Source: Cytophagales bacterium
GTDB lineage: Bacteria > Bacteroidota > Bacteroidia > Cytophagales > Cyclobacteriaceae
NCBI GenBank assembly: GCA_024232835.1
Contig: JAAEPI010000290.1
Span: 1 to 59,424 of the forward strand
Direction: 5' to 3'
Length of the DNA: 59,424 nt
Position numbers and translations under genes: made by a program. A model generated the notes under the pieces. The model was given only the letters and a program-made list of their open reading frames with translations, had not been told where the DNA came from and searched no databases. This document shows, in pieces, positions 17,106-27,490 of the stretch. How positions within the stretch are numbered: the first letter of the stretch is position 1; every line of letters starts with the position of its first letter.

Positions 17106-19476
17106 AACCAAAATAGATCAGAAGGTATTGTGTCGTCATTGCGGAGATCCTTGCGATGACGAGTCTATTCATATTGCCGATCATATTTTTTGTTGTTATG
17201 GTTGTCGGGCCGTTTCTGAATTGTTAGACGGGACGAATCTAAGCACCTATTATCAGGAAACTTCCGAACAGAACAAATCTATCTCCGACCTGAAGTCAGA
17301 AAGGAAGTTTGGATTTCTTGCTGACGAAAAGGTTCAGGAGCAGGTTCTTAAATATCATGACGATGAACTTTCAGTGGTTAAGTTTGATCTACCTGGTATT
17401 CATTGCAGTTCGTGCATTTTTTTGTTGGAGCATCTCCCCAAACTTGAGGGTGCCATTATTCGTTCAGAAGTCAATTTCATCCGTAAGGAGATCACGATAA
17501 CTTTTCATCATAAGGAGAAGTCTTTGAAAGACATAGCCATACTTCTAGCCCAGCTTGGCTATCCTCCAGAGATCAACCTGAATTCTTCTGATCAAACAAA
17601 AAGAAGATTATCCAAAAATCAAATTGGGACCAAAATAGCTGTTGCAGGATTTTGCTTTGGCAATGCGATGCTCATGAGCATGCCAGAGTATTTGGATACC
17701 AATTTTTTACTGACTGCTCGATTCAAAGAATTATTTGGATGGATCAGTTTGGGCATGGCCCTCCCAATCGTTTTTTATTCAGGGCGGGACTATTTTGTCA
17801 GTGCTTGGAAGAGCTTAATGTTTGGGAATATTCACATTGATGTACCAGTGGCTTTGGGTATTGCTACTCTTTTCGGAAGGAGTGTTTTTGAGATTCTTAC
17901 CCAGACGGGTGGCGGCTATGTGGATTCATTGGCAGGGCTTGTTTTCTTTCTCCTTATCGGAAAATGGTATCAAAGCAAAACGTACCAGGCTTTGTCCTTC
18001 GAAAGAGATTATAAATCCTATTTCCCTGTTTCGGTCATTTGTCTCAATGAAGGAAAGGAAGGAAATGTTTTGTTGAAGGATTTAAAAGCCGGAGATGTCG
18101 TGATCATACACAATGATGAGCTCATTCCTGCTGATGGTGAAATTGTGGATGGAAATGCTATCATCGACTACAGCTTTGTGACAGGTGAATCAGCACCAGT
18201 TGAAAAGAGCCTAGGTGATCGGGTGTTTGGTGGCGGAAGGCAAAAAGGCAGTCAGCTCACGGTGAGATTAGATCAATCGGTCAACAATAGCGAACTGACG
18301 CAGCTTTGGAATCAAGAGGAAAAGGAAGGTGATGGAAAGAATTTCAAGAGTCTGATTGACCAAATAAGTAAATACTTCACGGCTGCTGTGATATTGATAG
18401 CCATCGGTACAGGAATTTATTGGCAGGTTACCGATCCCTCGATAATTTGGAATTCTGTTACTGCGGTTTTGATTGTGGCATGTCCTTGTGCCCTGGCATT
18501 GACGTTACCCTTTGCTCATGGCCATGCCATGCGTATTTTAGGAGAGAATGGGCTCTATTTGAAAAATGCAGGCGTGATAGAGACTCTATCAAAAGTCAAA
18601 TCTATAATTTTTGATAAAACAGGCACCTTGACATCCAATGAATCCGAGCAGGTGACCTTTGTTGGAGAGGCACTAAATGAAGGTGAGCAGGTTCAGATCG
18701 CGTCAATACTGACAAACTCAGCACACCCGTTGAGCAGATTGGCATTGGAGGCAATTCAAGCTACTGAAAAGAAGCCTGTGAGTGAATATGAAGAAGTGCT
18801 GGGGAAGGGGATGAGGGGCAATATTGATGGCGTTGAGATTAAAGCAGGTTCGGCAGAATGGATTGGAGTGGAAACTGTGGAGGTAATGAATGAATCACGC
18901 GTTTATATTCAGATTGACGCTCAATTTCGTGGATACTTCGCCTGTCAATCGGCATATCGAAAAGGGGCAATGGATATGCTAAATAATGTAAGGAGTCAGT
19001 TTTCTATGCATTTGCTGTCTGGTGATAATGATTCTGAAAGGAAACACCTGGAGCCGTATTTCAAGCACTTATCATTCAACCAGAAACCTATGGACAAAAG
19101 AGCTTATCTGGAAAACATTTACGAACCATCACTGATGATCGGTGATGGCCTCAATGATGCTGGAGCATTACAAGTGGCTGACGTAGGTATAGCCGTTTCT
19201 GAAGATATTCATCGGTTTTCACCTGCATGCGATAGCATTATAAGTTCGAAGAGCTTATCAAAAATTCCGAGTATTATGAATTTTTCTAAAGGCGTGAGAA
19301 CGATCATTATTCTAGCTATGATCATTTCGTTGCTCTACAATGTGGTTGGGCTTTCGTTTGCAATGGCGGGTCAGTTAACGCCGTTGGTCTCAGCTATACT
19401 CATGCCAATCAGTTCCATTTCAGTTGTGGGGTTTGTAACGTTGATGGTTGCTTGGAGGGGGCGATTGCTAAGATAA
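17095..19476 (+). CDS. ccoI: Heavy-metal P-type ATPase for cbb3 oxidase assembly (CcoI/FixI)
   Basis: N-term CRHCGDPC..CCYGCRAVSELL, GIHCSSC metal site, CPCALAL, DKTGTLT, GDGLNDAGAL. Confidence 0.9.
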   Translation: MTNETKIDQKVLCRHCGDPCDDESIHIADHIFCCYGCRAVSELLDGTNLSTYYQETSEQNKSISDLKSERKFGFLADEKVQEQVLKYHDDELSVVKFDLPGIHCSSCIFLLEHLPKLEGAIIRSEVNFIRKEITITFHHKEKSLKDIAILLAQLGYPPEINLNSSDQTKRRLSKNQIGTKIAVAGFCFGNAMLMSMPEYLDTNFLLTARFKELFGWISLGMALPIVFYSGRDYFVSAWKSLMFGNIHIDVPVALGIATLFGRSVFEILTQTGGGYVDSLAGLVFFLLIGKWYQSKTYQALSFERDYKSYFPVSVICLNEGKEGNVLLKDLKAGDVVIIHNDELIPADGEIVDGNAIIDYSFVTGESAPVEKSLGDRVFGGGRQKGSQLTVRLDQSVNNSELTQLWNQEEKEGDGKNFKSLIDQISKYFTAAVILIAIGTGIYWQVTDPSIIWNSVTAVLIVACPCALALTLPFAHGHAMRILGENGLYLKNAGVIETLSKVKSIIFDKTGTLTSNESEQVTFVGEALNEGEQVQIASILTNSAHPLSRLALEAIQATEKKPVSEYEEVLGKGMRGNIDGVEIKAGSAEWIGVETVEVMNESRVYIQIDAQFRGYFACQSAYRKGAMDMLNNVRSQFSMHLLSGDNDSERKHLEPYFKHLSFNQKPMDKRAYLENIYEPSLMIGDGLNDAGALQVADVGIAVSEDIHRFSPACDSIISSKSLSKIPSIMNFSKGVRTIIILAMIISLLYNVVGLSFAMAGQLTPLVSAILMPISSISVVGFVTLMVAWRGRLLR

Positions 19477-19605
19477 TTTAGGCAATATTTTTTTGGCATC
19501 ATCATTCTTCAATAAATCAGATAATAAAATGATAAAAATTATCCATATTTCTGTTAATTCTTTGGGTCGTTTTAGCACTACAAGCTAATTTTGCGCCAAA
19601 TTATT

Positions 19606-19803
19606 ATGAGTGTAATAATTCTACTTATTGGATGCAGCCTTGCAGTTGCGTTGCTTTTTTTAGGAGCCTATTTGTGGGCAGCTAGATCAGGACAGTACGA
19701 TGATGATTATACTCCTTCAATTCGCATGTTATTTGATGACGAGCTAAACCAAGATTCATGTCAGACACCACCCAAAACCAGTCGGAAGGAAAGACCAGCG
19801 TAG
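19606..19803 (+). CDS. ccoS: cbb3 oxidase assembly protein CcoS
   Basis: Small protein MSVIILLIGCSLAVALLFLGAYLWAARSGQYDDDYTPSIRMLFDDE. Confidence 0.85.
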   Translation: MSVIILLIGCSLAVALLFLGAYLWAARSGQYDDDYTPSIRMLFDDELNQDSCQTPPKTSRKERPA

Positions 19804-21917
19804 ATACCTTTTATTACGACAATCAGATTGTCCGGATGTTCCTTATTGCCTGTGTTATTTTCGGCATTGTTGGAATGACGGTCGGATTGTTGGTCGCTTT
19901 TCAGCTTGTTCTACCTGAAGCAAACTTCGGATTGCAATACACCACTTTTGGTAGAGTGCGTCCGCTTCATACGAATGCGGTCATTTTTGCCTTTGTGGGA
20001 AATGGAATTTTCGCAGGAGTGTACTACTCTATGCAACGATTGCTCAAAACTAGAATGTTCAGTGACCTATTAGGTCGAATTCATTTCTGGGGATGGCAAT
20101 TAATCATTCTGGCAGCAGCTATCTCGCTTCCTTTAGGACTGACAACCGGTAAAGAATACGCAGAACTCGAATGGCCGATTGATATTGCGATAGCCCTGAT
20201 ATGGGTTGTATTTGGTATCAACATGCTTGGTACATTGATTAAGCGACGCGAACGTCATATTTATGTTGCCATTTGGTTTTATCTAGCCACTTTCGTTACA
20301 GTTGCGTTGCTTCACATTGTTAACTCTATTGAGTTACCGATTAGCTTGATGAAAAGCTACTCTTGGTATGCTGGCGTGCAGGACGCACTTGTACAATGGT
20401 GGTACGGACACAATGCAGTGGCATTCTTCCTTACGACTCCCTATCTCGGCTTGATGTACTATTTCGTACCCAAGGCCGCTAACCGACCTGTTTATTCTTA
20501 TCGACTTTCAATTGTCCATTTTTGGGCATTGATATTTATTTATATCTGGGCAGGCCCTCATCACTTGCTATATACTTCTTTACCAGATTGGGCTCAGTCA
20601 CTCGGAGTTGTTTTCTCTATTATGCTGATTGCTCCATCTTGGGGAGGAATGTTAAATGGCCTCCTTACACTTCGTGGAGCTTGGGATCGAGTTCGAGAAG
20701 ACCCAGTGCTTAAGTTCATGGTTGTAGCCACTACATGTTACGGTATGTCAACTTTTGAAGGTCCAATGATGTCCTTGAAAAGTGTGAATGCTATTGCCCA
20801 TTTTACTGATTGGATTGTTGCACACGTGCACGTTGGAGCACTTGGTTGGAATGGTTTCATAACATTTGGAATGTTATATTACTTAATTCCGAAGATGTAT
20901 GGAACCAAGATATTCTCACTCAAATTGGCTAATACGCATTTCTGGTTAGGAACACTCGGAATCATATTCTATGCACTCCCATTGTACTGGGCAGGGTTCA
21001 CTCAGAGTTTGATGTGGAAGCAATTTAATCCTGAGGGGACATTGGTTTATTTCAATTTTTTGGAAACGGTGACTCAAATACTACCCATGTACTGGATGAG
21101 AGCATTTGGAGGCACTATCTATCTCATTGGTGCCATTGTTATGGTGTATAACCTGATAAAAACTGCAAAAGCTGGAACCTTCTTAAAAAATAGTCAAGCT
21201 GAGGCAGCTCCTTTGGAGAAAGGGTTTACAACTCCCAAAGGCGAGCATTGGCATAGACGAATTTTTGAAGCTAAGCCACTTAGACTTACACTTTTTGCTC
21301 TGGTTGCTGTGGCCATTGGCGGTATTGTTGAGTTTGTGCCTGTATTCCTTGTCAAGGAGAATATACCAACAATATCAAGCGTACAACCATATACCCCACT
21401 TGAATTACATGGGCGAGATATTTATGTTAGAGAGGGTTGTCACAACTGTCATTCACAAATGATTAGACCTTTTAGGTCCGAAACTGAGAGATATGGTGAA
21501 TATTCCAAGGCTGGAGAATTTGTTTATGATCATCCATTCCAATGGGGTTCTAAGCGAACAGGTCCTGATTTGCATCGTATAGGTGCAAAGTATCCAGATA
21601 GTTGGCACTTCTACCATATGCTGGATCCAACTAGTATGTCGCCGGGATCAATTATGCCACCATATCCATGGATTTATGATCAGGACTGGGACAAAGAAAG
21701 CACTGAAGTAAAAATACGAGCCATGCAAACGTTGGGCGTTCCTTATCCAGAAGGATACGACCAGCAGGCTTTAGCTGACGCTGAAAAGCAAGCTCAGGAA
21801 ATTTCGGACAGATTGAAGCAACAAGATCAAATTGATATGGCCAAGGATGCAGAGATCATTGCTCTAATTGCTTATTTGCAACGAATGGGAACTGATATTA
21901 ATTCAAATCGAGACTGA
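19758..21917 (+). CDS. ccoNO: Fused cbb3-type cytochrome c oxidase subunits I and II (CcoN-CcoO)
   Basis: CcoN core (VRPLHTNAVIFAF, HNAVAFFLT, VHVGALGWNGF) then CcoO-type LHGRDIYVREGCHNCHSQMIRPFRSETERYGEYSKAGE. Confidence 0.95.
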   Translation: MSDTTQNQSEGKTSVDTFYYDNQIVRMFLIACVIFGIVGMTVGLLVAFQLVLPEANFGLQYTTFGRVRPLHTNAVIFAFVGNGIFAGVYYSMQRLLKTRMFSDLLGRIHFWGWQLIILAAAISLPLGLTTGKEYAELEWPIDIAIALIWVVFGINMLGTLIKRRERHIYVAIWFYLATFVTVALLHIVNSIELPISLMKSYSWYAGVQDALVQWWYGHNAVAFFLTTPYLGLMYYFVPKAANRPVYSYRLSIVHFWALIFIYIWAGPHHLLYTSLPDWAQSLGVVFSIMLIAPSWGGMLNGLLTLRGAWDRVREDPVLKFMVVATTCYGMSTFEGPMMSLKSVNAIAHFTDWIVAHVHVGALGWNGFITFGMLYYLIPKMYGTKIFSLKLANTHFWLGTLGIIFYALPLYWAGFTQSLMWKQFNPEGTLVYFNFLETVTQILPMYWMRAFGGTIYLIGAIVMVYNLIKTAKAGTFLKNSQAEAAPLEKGFTTPKGEHWHRRIFEAKPLRLTLFALVAVAIGGIVEFVPVFLVKENIPTISSVQPYTPLELHGRDIYVREGCHNCHSQMIRPFRSETERYGEYSKAGEFVYDHPFQWGSKRTGPDLHRIGAKYPDSWHFYHMLDPTSMSPGSIMPPYPWIYDQDWDKESTEVKIRAMQTLGVPYPEGYDQQALADAEKQAQEISDRLKQQDQIDMAKDAEIIALIAYLQRMGTDINSNRD

Positions 21918-21918
21918 T

Positions 21919-22107
21919 ATGAAGCTAATTAAACATCACTTGGAAACGATCACGGGTATTGAAATATACCCGCTCATCTCATTCGTCATATTCTTTCTTT
22001 TCTTCACAGGGCTTTTTATTTATGTCTATCGAATGGACAAGTCTAAAATTAAAGAAATCACCAATATTCCACTAGATTCTAAAGAAACAGAAGATGAAAA
22101 TAATTAA
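21919..22107 (+). CDS. ccoQ: CcoQ-like small subunit
   Basis: Single-TM protein MKLIKHHLETITGIEIYPLISFVIFFLFFTGLFIYVYRMDKSKI between ccoNO and ccoP. Confidence 0.75.
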   Translation: MKLIKHHLETITGIEIYPLISFVIFFLFFTGLFIYVYRMDKSKIKEITNIPLDSKETEDENN

Positions 22108-23023
22108 ACAACTATTCATTTTTATTGGGATACTAATGCTTCCTGCATTGTCTCAGGCTCAAGATGCTAGTCAAAGTTATAAAGTCGAAATGGTTATTAC
22201 CCTGATCATCATTATTTGTGCAGTTGCTTTGCTGATACTTTTTGTTGCACGGAGGGGTAAGCGATCAGTAATGAATGCAAATGATGGAGCTGAGCAAGAT
22301 ACGGGATTCCTTTCAGCACGATCAGGTGAAGAGCACATGGGATTCTGGGGTCGATTGTGGAGCCACATGAACTATTCGGGATCCATTCAAGATGAGGTAT
22401 CTGTTGCGACTGAGCATGAATACGATGGTATCCGTGAGCTTGATAATAAACTTCCACCTTGGTGGCTTTATGGGTTTTATTTTACTATTATTTTCGGGAT
22501 AATTTATTGGATCCGATTTGAGGTATCAGAATCAGGACCTAGTCAGGAAGAAGAATATAAGGCAGAAATGGCCAAAGCTGACGCAGACGTTCAAACATAC
22601 TTAGCATCATTAGGAAATTTGGTAGATGAAACTAATGTAGAATTGGCAACCGATCAGGCTGATTTGGATGCCGGACAAGCTATCTATGAAAAAAATTGTG
22701 CAGTATGCCATGTAGTAGATGGTGGTGGTAGTGTTGGACCGAATTTTACAGATAAGTTTTGGTTAAACGGAGGAGACATTAAATCGATTTTTTCAACTAT
22801 AAAATATGGAGTTCCTGCAAAAGGGATGATTCCTTGGGAGAGTCAACTTTCAGCCGAGCAAATCAAACAAGTTTCTAGCTACATATACAACTTGGAGGGC
22901 ACCACGCCAGCTAACCCCAAGGAGCCCCAAGGCGAATTGTTCGAGAGGTCTGGGAGTGCTGCAGAAGGAGATGCTTCCGAGGAGAGTACAACAGAAGAGA
23001 GAGCCAAGGAGGAAGCTTCCTGA
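22094..23023 (+). CDS. ccoP: cbb3 oxidase subunit III CcoP (one CxxCH)
   Basis: DNKLPPWWLYGFYFTIIFGIIYWIRF N-term domain; heme motif CAVCHV. Confidence 0.9.
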   Translation: MKIIKQLFIFIGILMLPALSQAQDASQSYKVEMVITLIIIICAVALLILFVARRGKRSVMNANDGAEQDTGFLSARSGEEHMGFWGRLWSHMNYSGSIQDEVSVATEHEYDGIRELDNKLPPWWLYGFYFTIIFGIIYWIRFEVSESGPSQEEEYKAEMAKADADVQTYLASLGNLVDETNVELATDQADLDAGQAIYEKNCAVCHVVDGGGSVGPNFTDKFWLNGGDIKSIFSTIKYGVPAKGMIPWESQLSAEQIKQVSSYIYNLEGTTPANPKEPQGELFERSGSAAEGDASEESTTEERAKEEAS

Positions 23024-23032
23024 TTTTAAAGT

Positions 23033-24469
23033 ATGGTAGAGGAGCTAAAGGATGTATATGAGGAGCAGAATGACGCGGAGAACACCTTTAGAGACAGCTT
23101 AGCTACAGTAGATGAAGAGGGTAAGCGAATATGGCTATATCCAAAGAAGCCTAAGGGGAGGTTTACCAATTGGCGAAATGTTGTCAATTCCATTTTATTA
23201 ATCATTTTAATAGGTAGTCCGTTTGTCACGGTTGGTGGGCAGCCTCTAATGCTGTTTGATATCTTTGAAAGAAAGTTCATCCTATTCGGTCAAATATTCT
23301 GGCCTCAGGATTTCCATCTTTTTGTTATTGCAATGACCGTTCTGGTACTATTTATTGTCCTGTTCACGGTCGTCTATGGGCGTATATTTTGTGGTTGGAT
23401 ATGTCCACAAACGATTTTTATGGAAGGTGTATTCAGAAAAATCGAATACTGGATCGAAGGGGATTACGTGGCTCAAAAGAAACTAGATAAACAACCCTGG
23501 AATTCTGGAAAGATCCTAAAGAAATCAGGTAAACAATTTCTCTTTATAGTTGTGAGTACGGTCATTATGCATACGTTCATGGCCTACCTGATTGGGGTTG
23601 AAAGTACTTGGGAAATAATAGTCTCCGGCCCGGCAACAAATCCCGGTGGATTCGTAGGGGTAGTGGTTGTAACTGGCCTATTCTACGGTGTTTTCAGCAT
23701 AATGCGTGAGCAGGTTTGCACAACCATTTGTCCATACGGACGCTTGCAGGGTGTGCTACTAGATCGTAATTCTGTGATTGTGGGGTATGATCATATACGA
23801 GGGGAGTCACGTAGCAAATTTCGAAAAGATGAGGATAGAAAAGTAGCTGGTAAAGGTGACTGCATTGACTGTAAACAGTGCGTGTACGTGTGCCCTACTG
23901 GAATTGATATTCGGAATGGCACCCAACTTGAATGCGTGAATTGCACGGCTTGTATAGACGCCTGTGATTCTATCATGGATAGAATTGATAAACCGAGAGG
24001 TTTGGTTCGCTATGCGTCTGAGGCCAATATTGCTGACAACAAGTCTTTTGAATTTACGGCACGTATAAAAGCATATTCGGTTCTTCTCGTTTTATTGATT
24101 GTGGCCTTGGTGAGCCTATTAATTATCAGATCTGATTTTGAAACAACCATTCTTCGACAGCCGGGAATGACTTTCCAAAAGCGTGATGATGGAAGAGTCA
24201 GCAACTTGTATCAGATGAAGATGGTAAATAAAACATCTTTGACAATGAATGTACGTTTTGAGCTATTGAGGCCAGCAGGAGAACTACAAATGGTGAAAAG
24301 TGATGATATCTTGCTTGAAGAGCAAGGAATTGCCGAGGGAGCATTTTTTGTGATTATAGATCCGAAAGATCTGGATGGAATGAGTAGTAAAATCGAAATA
24401 GGGGTCTTTTCAGGAGAAGAACAAATTGAGACGGTCAAGACTAAATTCCTTGGCCCCATGAGTCGATGA
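23033..24469 (+). CDS. ccoG: Cytochrome oxidase accessory protein CcoG (4Fe-4S)
   Basis: YGRIFCGWICPQTIFMEGVFRKIEYWIEGD, CIDCKQCVYVCPTGIDIRNGTQLECVNCTACIDACD. Confidence 0.95.
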   Translation: MVEELKDVYEEQNDAENTFRDSLATVDEEGKRIWLYPKKPKGRFTNWRNVVNSILLIILIGSPFVTVGGQPLMLFDIFERKFILFGQIFWPQDFHLFVIAMTVLVLFIVLFTVVYGRIFCGWICPQTIFMEGVFRKIEYWIEGDYVAQKKLDKQPWNSGKILKKSGKQFLFIVVSTVIMHTFMAYLIGVESTWEIIVSGPATNPGGFVGVVVVTGLFYGVFSIMREQVCTTICPYGRLQGVLLDRNSVIVGYDHIRGESRSKFRKDEDRKVAGKGDCIDCKQCVYVCPTGIDIRNGTQLECVNCTACIDACDSIMDRIDKPRGLVRYASEANIADNKSFEFTARIKAYSVLLVLLIVALVSLLIIRSDFETTILRQPGMTFQKRDDGRVSNLYQMKMVNKTSLTMNVRFELLRPAGELQMVKSDDILLEEQGIAEGAFFVIIDPKDLDGMSSKIEIGVFSGEEQIETVKTKFLGPMSR

Positions 24470-24573
24470 ATTTGAATATGTGTTCATTAATTGGAGATCG
24501 AAATATGCAGGTGTCATCCTGAGGTTCTAGAAGGGTGTACTCAAAAACAGCTAAAAACTTGTAACTTAAAGAG

Positions 24574-25008
24574 ATGAATTGGGGAGTTAAAATAACTATT
24601 GCCTTTGTCCTATTTGCCGGATTCATTCTGTACATGGTCGCACGCTCTTTTCAGCACGAAATTAATCTTGTGTCTGATTCGTATTATTCAGAGGAGATCA
24701 ATTTTCAAGATCGTATTGATCAAAAAGCAAACCTAAAAGCGATTGGGGAAGAAGTGAAGGTTTCAATAATAAGCAAGGATATTGTACTATTGGAATTTCC
24801 AGAAGATCATGAGTCAGCGAATGGTGAGATCCATTTTTATCATGTATCTCATCAATTATTTGACAAGAAATTTCCAATACAACTTGATTCAATTGGTCAA
24901 CAGCGCATGAACACTGAAAAGTTGGCGGCTGGTCGCTATCGTGTCAAGTTGAGCTGGGAGGTAGGAAAAGAAGGGTACTTTCAAGAATCAGAAATTTTCA
25001 TCAAATGA
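24574..25008 (+). CDS. fixH: FixH family protein
   Basis: MNWGVKITIAFVLFAGFILYMV...DSYYSEEINFQDRID; follows ccoG. Confidence 0.85.
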   Translation: MNWGVKITIAFVLFAGFILYMVARSFQHEINLVSDSYYSEEINFQDRIDQKANLKAIGEEVKVSIISKDIVLLEFPEDHESANGEIHFYHVSHQLFDKKFPIQLDSIGQQRMNTEKLAAGRYRVKLSWEVGKEGYFQESEIFIK

Positions 25009-25679
25009 TTTCAGCTTTTATTATAGGTCTAGCAGGGAGTCTCCATTGTGTGGGGATGTGCGGTCCGCTCATGATAAGCTTGAAGTCCAATCAATCCAGG
25101 CAATCTTTCGTCATCTATCATGTAGGTAGGTTGATGGTGTATTCAATACTTGGACTTGCATTCGGGATCATCGGACAGGGGTTGGTTCTGTTAGAAGCAC
25201 AACGAGTACTTGCAATTACAAGTGGCCTGGTATTAATACTATTGTATGCTGTTCCTACTAGTCGAAAATGGGTTGAAAAAAAGTACTACGAATCCCATTT
25301 TTTTATTGGAGTTCGTAAGCGAATGAACGCTTATTTCACAACGGGCGGGAAGTGGTTTGTTGCTGGCGCACTAAACGGATTAATACCATGTGGTCTTATA
25401 TATTTAGCTGTTGCAGGTTCTTTGATTGTGGCGGATCCAATGCAGGGAGCGATATTTATGCTTCTTTTTGGACTCGGGACACTTCCAGCACTAGCGCTTG
25501 TTGGTTTCTTTGAGACGCTTGTACTCACAGGCCTTAAAAACAGATTCTCAGGTGTATTCTCTGGAATAGCCATTATTGCTGGTTGTATATTAGTTTTCAG
25601 AGGGTTGTCAGATTATCCATCAATAAATGAGTTTATGATAATGAGTGTGAATCGGATGATTACCATTTGTGGAATGTGA
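25005..25679 (+). CDS. Sulfite exporter TauE/SafE-like membrane protein of cbb3 cluster
   Basis: MISAFIIGLAGSLHCVGMCGPLMISL...LNGLIPCGLIYLAVAGS. Confidence 0.85.
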   Translation: MISAFIIGLAGSLHCVGMCGPLMISLKSNQSRQSFVIYHVGRLMVYSILGLAFGIIGQGLVLLEAQRVLAITSGLVLILLYAVPTSRKWVEKKYYESHFFIGVRKRMNAYFTTGGKWFVAGALNGLIPCGLIYLAVAGSLIVADPMQGAIFMLLFGLGTLPALALVGFFETLVLTGLKNRFSGVFSGIAIIAGCILVFRGLSDYPSINEFMIMSVNRMITICGM

Positions 25680-25750
25680 AAACAGGGGTTGAGCCTTCTA
25701 TCCCGACCCCAGTTACCAGTGAATTGACTGTTAATCCGCAACTCTACCTA

Positions 25751-26239
25751 CTACGACCTAACCTCGAAATATTCGAAAAAGAGCATCAATGATTTGCTTA
25801 GTGCTGCATTATTTTCTTTTATCTTATCTATATCCTGACCATTTTTAATAGCATCTACATTATCCAGCATCGGTACCAATACAATATGTAACTGATCATG
25901 ATCCTCACCCTGCATACTGCACTGACTAATAATGTCTTTATTTATGTTGGACAGTGTCTCACCAAGAGAATTATAGTCGGTGATTGTTGGTGAATCCTTT
26001 TCACCAAAATCTGTAAGGGCGGTTTTTAGCCTTTCCATACCCGAGTAAGTTGATTCATCCGAATTCCACTTGACCCCATTGTTGAGGGTTAAATTGACTT
26101 CAGAATTTTCATGTGAACTATGGTTGTTCGCTTCCTCTGAAGTTGTGTTCTCACTGTGTTTTTGTTCTTGTAAGTTTCCACAGGAAAAGGTAATTCCAAG
26201 TGCGACTACAGATGCTGTTATTATTGTAGTTTTTATTTT
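25751..26239 (-). CDS. Lipoprotein lacking a canonical start codon in frame (ORF track shows only 25751-26038)
   Basis: Open frame upstream of 26038 reads KIKTTIITASVVALGITFSCGNLQEQKHSENTTSEEANNHSSHENSEVNL, a lipoprotein signal; preceded by TGA AAA ATA with no ATG/GTG/TTG. Confidence 0.55.
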   Translation of the reverse strand, partial: KIKTTIITASVVALGITFSCGNLQEQKHSENTTSEEANNHSSHENSEVNLTLNNGVKWNSDESTYSGMERLKTALTDFGEKDSPTITDYNSLGETLSNINKDIISQCSMQGEDHDQLHIVLVPMLDNVDAIKNGQDIDKIKENNAALSKSLMLFFEYFEVRS

Positions 26240-26251
26240 TCAAATGTAGGG

Positions 26252-27490
26252 TTAAAAGCTGTATTTAATTCGTGAATAGATCATGTCGTTGGTGTTGTAT
26301 TGGCCAAAGGCACCTTCAGTTCCTAGGAAAATGTTAGTGCCTAATTCTATACTTACTGCATCTTGAGGATAATAGAATCCACGAAACCGTATGAGGGCAT
26401 CTTCATCGTTAAATCCATGATAGGAAAACCATTCCAGTCGCACGGTCTCACGAAACAAGGACCGGCTAACTAGTAATGTTGCCAGATTATCGATCTCATC
26501 ATTGTAGATTCCTTTTTCGTATCCATTAATTCGTTTTTGGATAAACTGCGAACTGAATTTCCAGTCCCTAACTGTTTTATCAAGTCCCACCACATAATTG
26601 AGATAATCCTTTTTTATCAACGCATCATTCGCTGATATATCAGTTGTTTGCCAATATTTACCAAAATAATAAGCTCCCTCACCTCTTAGAATAAAGTCCG
26701 CTATCTGCGTATTGAAACTCATCCCAGCAAGGGATAATCGATGATGTTCAGGTTGGATAAGCAGACCTGGAGTAGGATCAGTAATTGGGCTCATGTGCAA
26801 GGAGGGTGCATCATCCCATGTGTAGGCGCCAATCAGTTGAATATCTGCCCAGCTTTTACTCAAGCTGTATTTGGCAAAAAACTCACCATTTCCAAATATA
26901 TTACCCCTTGTTTGGTTGCTGTAATCAAATGTGGGTGGTGCCATAAAGTCCATGTCGGGTTGCCAAATCGATCCCTCTTGCGGAGAAATTGACGGTGTGA
27001 AAGATTGAACCCAGATCATTTCAAAATTATGATCATTATGTGGATAGTAGTTGACCTTTACAGCATTTACGCCTATTCTGATCTCATTGAAATCGCGTAG
27101 CAGAAAATCAGTCAAATCCAGAGGGGAGACAATGTCCGTGATGAAAACGCCATCTGCCTGACCCCAAACGATTTGTTGCTTACCAATCCTGAAATCAAAC
27201 TTGTCGGTGACTAAATCAATGTACAGTTCCCTGATGTCGAATACATCCTCTTGATCAGCATACTGATAGTAATATGGGTTGGCATATAGCCCGAATTTTT
27301 CTGTTTGCAATTTGAATTCAAGATTAAGGGTATTCTGATTAATGCTGAATTTGTTGGGTGGTGCAGTTAAGACACCCATGTAATTCCTGATAAATCCATT
27401 AGTCTCCAGTTTCTGCTCAGCTTCCTGTGCTTTGATGAAAAACGAAAAAGCAAACAGGAGTGCTACTATTGAAATGATTCTAGTCTTCAT
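26252..27490 (-). CDS. Outer-membrane beta-barrel, DUF1302-like
   Basis: Signal peptide; FDIRELYIDLVTDKFDFRIGKQQIVWGQADGVFITDIVSPLDLTDFLLRDFNEIRIG. Confidence 0.7.
   Translation of the reverse strand: MKTRIISIVALLFAFSFFIKAQEAEQKLETNGFIRNYMGVLTAPPNKFSINQNTLNLEFKLQTEKFGLYANPYYYQYADQEDVFDIRELYIDLVTDKFDFRIGKQQIVWGQADGVFITDIVSPLDLTDFLLRDFNEIRIGVNAVKVNYYPHNDHNFEMIWVQSFTPSISPQEGSIWQPDMDFMAPPTFDYSNQTRGNIFGNGEFFAKYSLSKSWADIQLIGAYTWDDAPSLHMSPITDPTPGLLIQPEHHRLSLAGMSFNTQIADFILRGEGAYYFGKYWQTTDISANDALIKKDYLNYVVGLDKTVRDWKFSSQFIQKRINGYEKGIYNDEIDNLATLLVSRSLFRETVRLEWFSYHGFNDEDALIRFRGFYYPQDAVSIELGTNIFLGTEGAFGQYNTNDMIYSRIKYSF

Noticed and set aside
17309-18614. Nested plus ORFs inside ccoI
   Set aside because: Out-of-frame shadows of the P-type ATPase gene.
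22177-22457. Minus ORFs inside ccoP
   Set aside because: Antisense shadows of a strongly supported gene.
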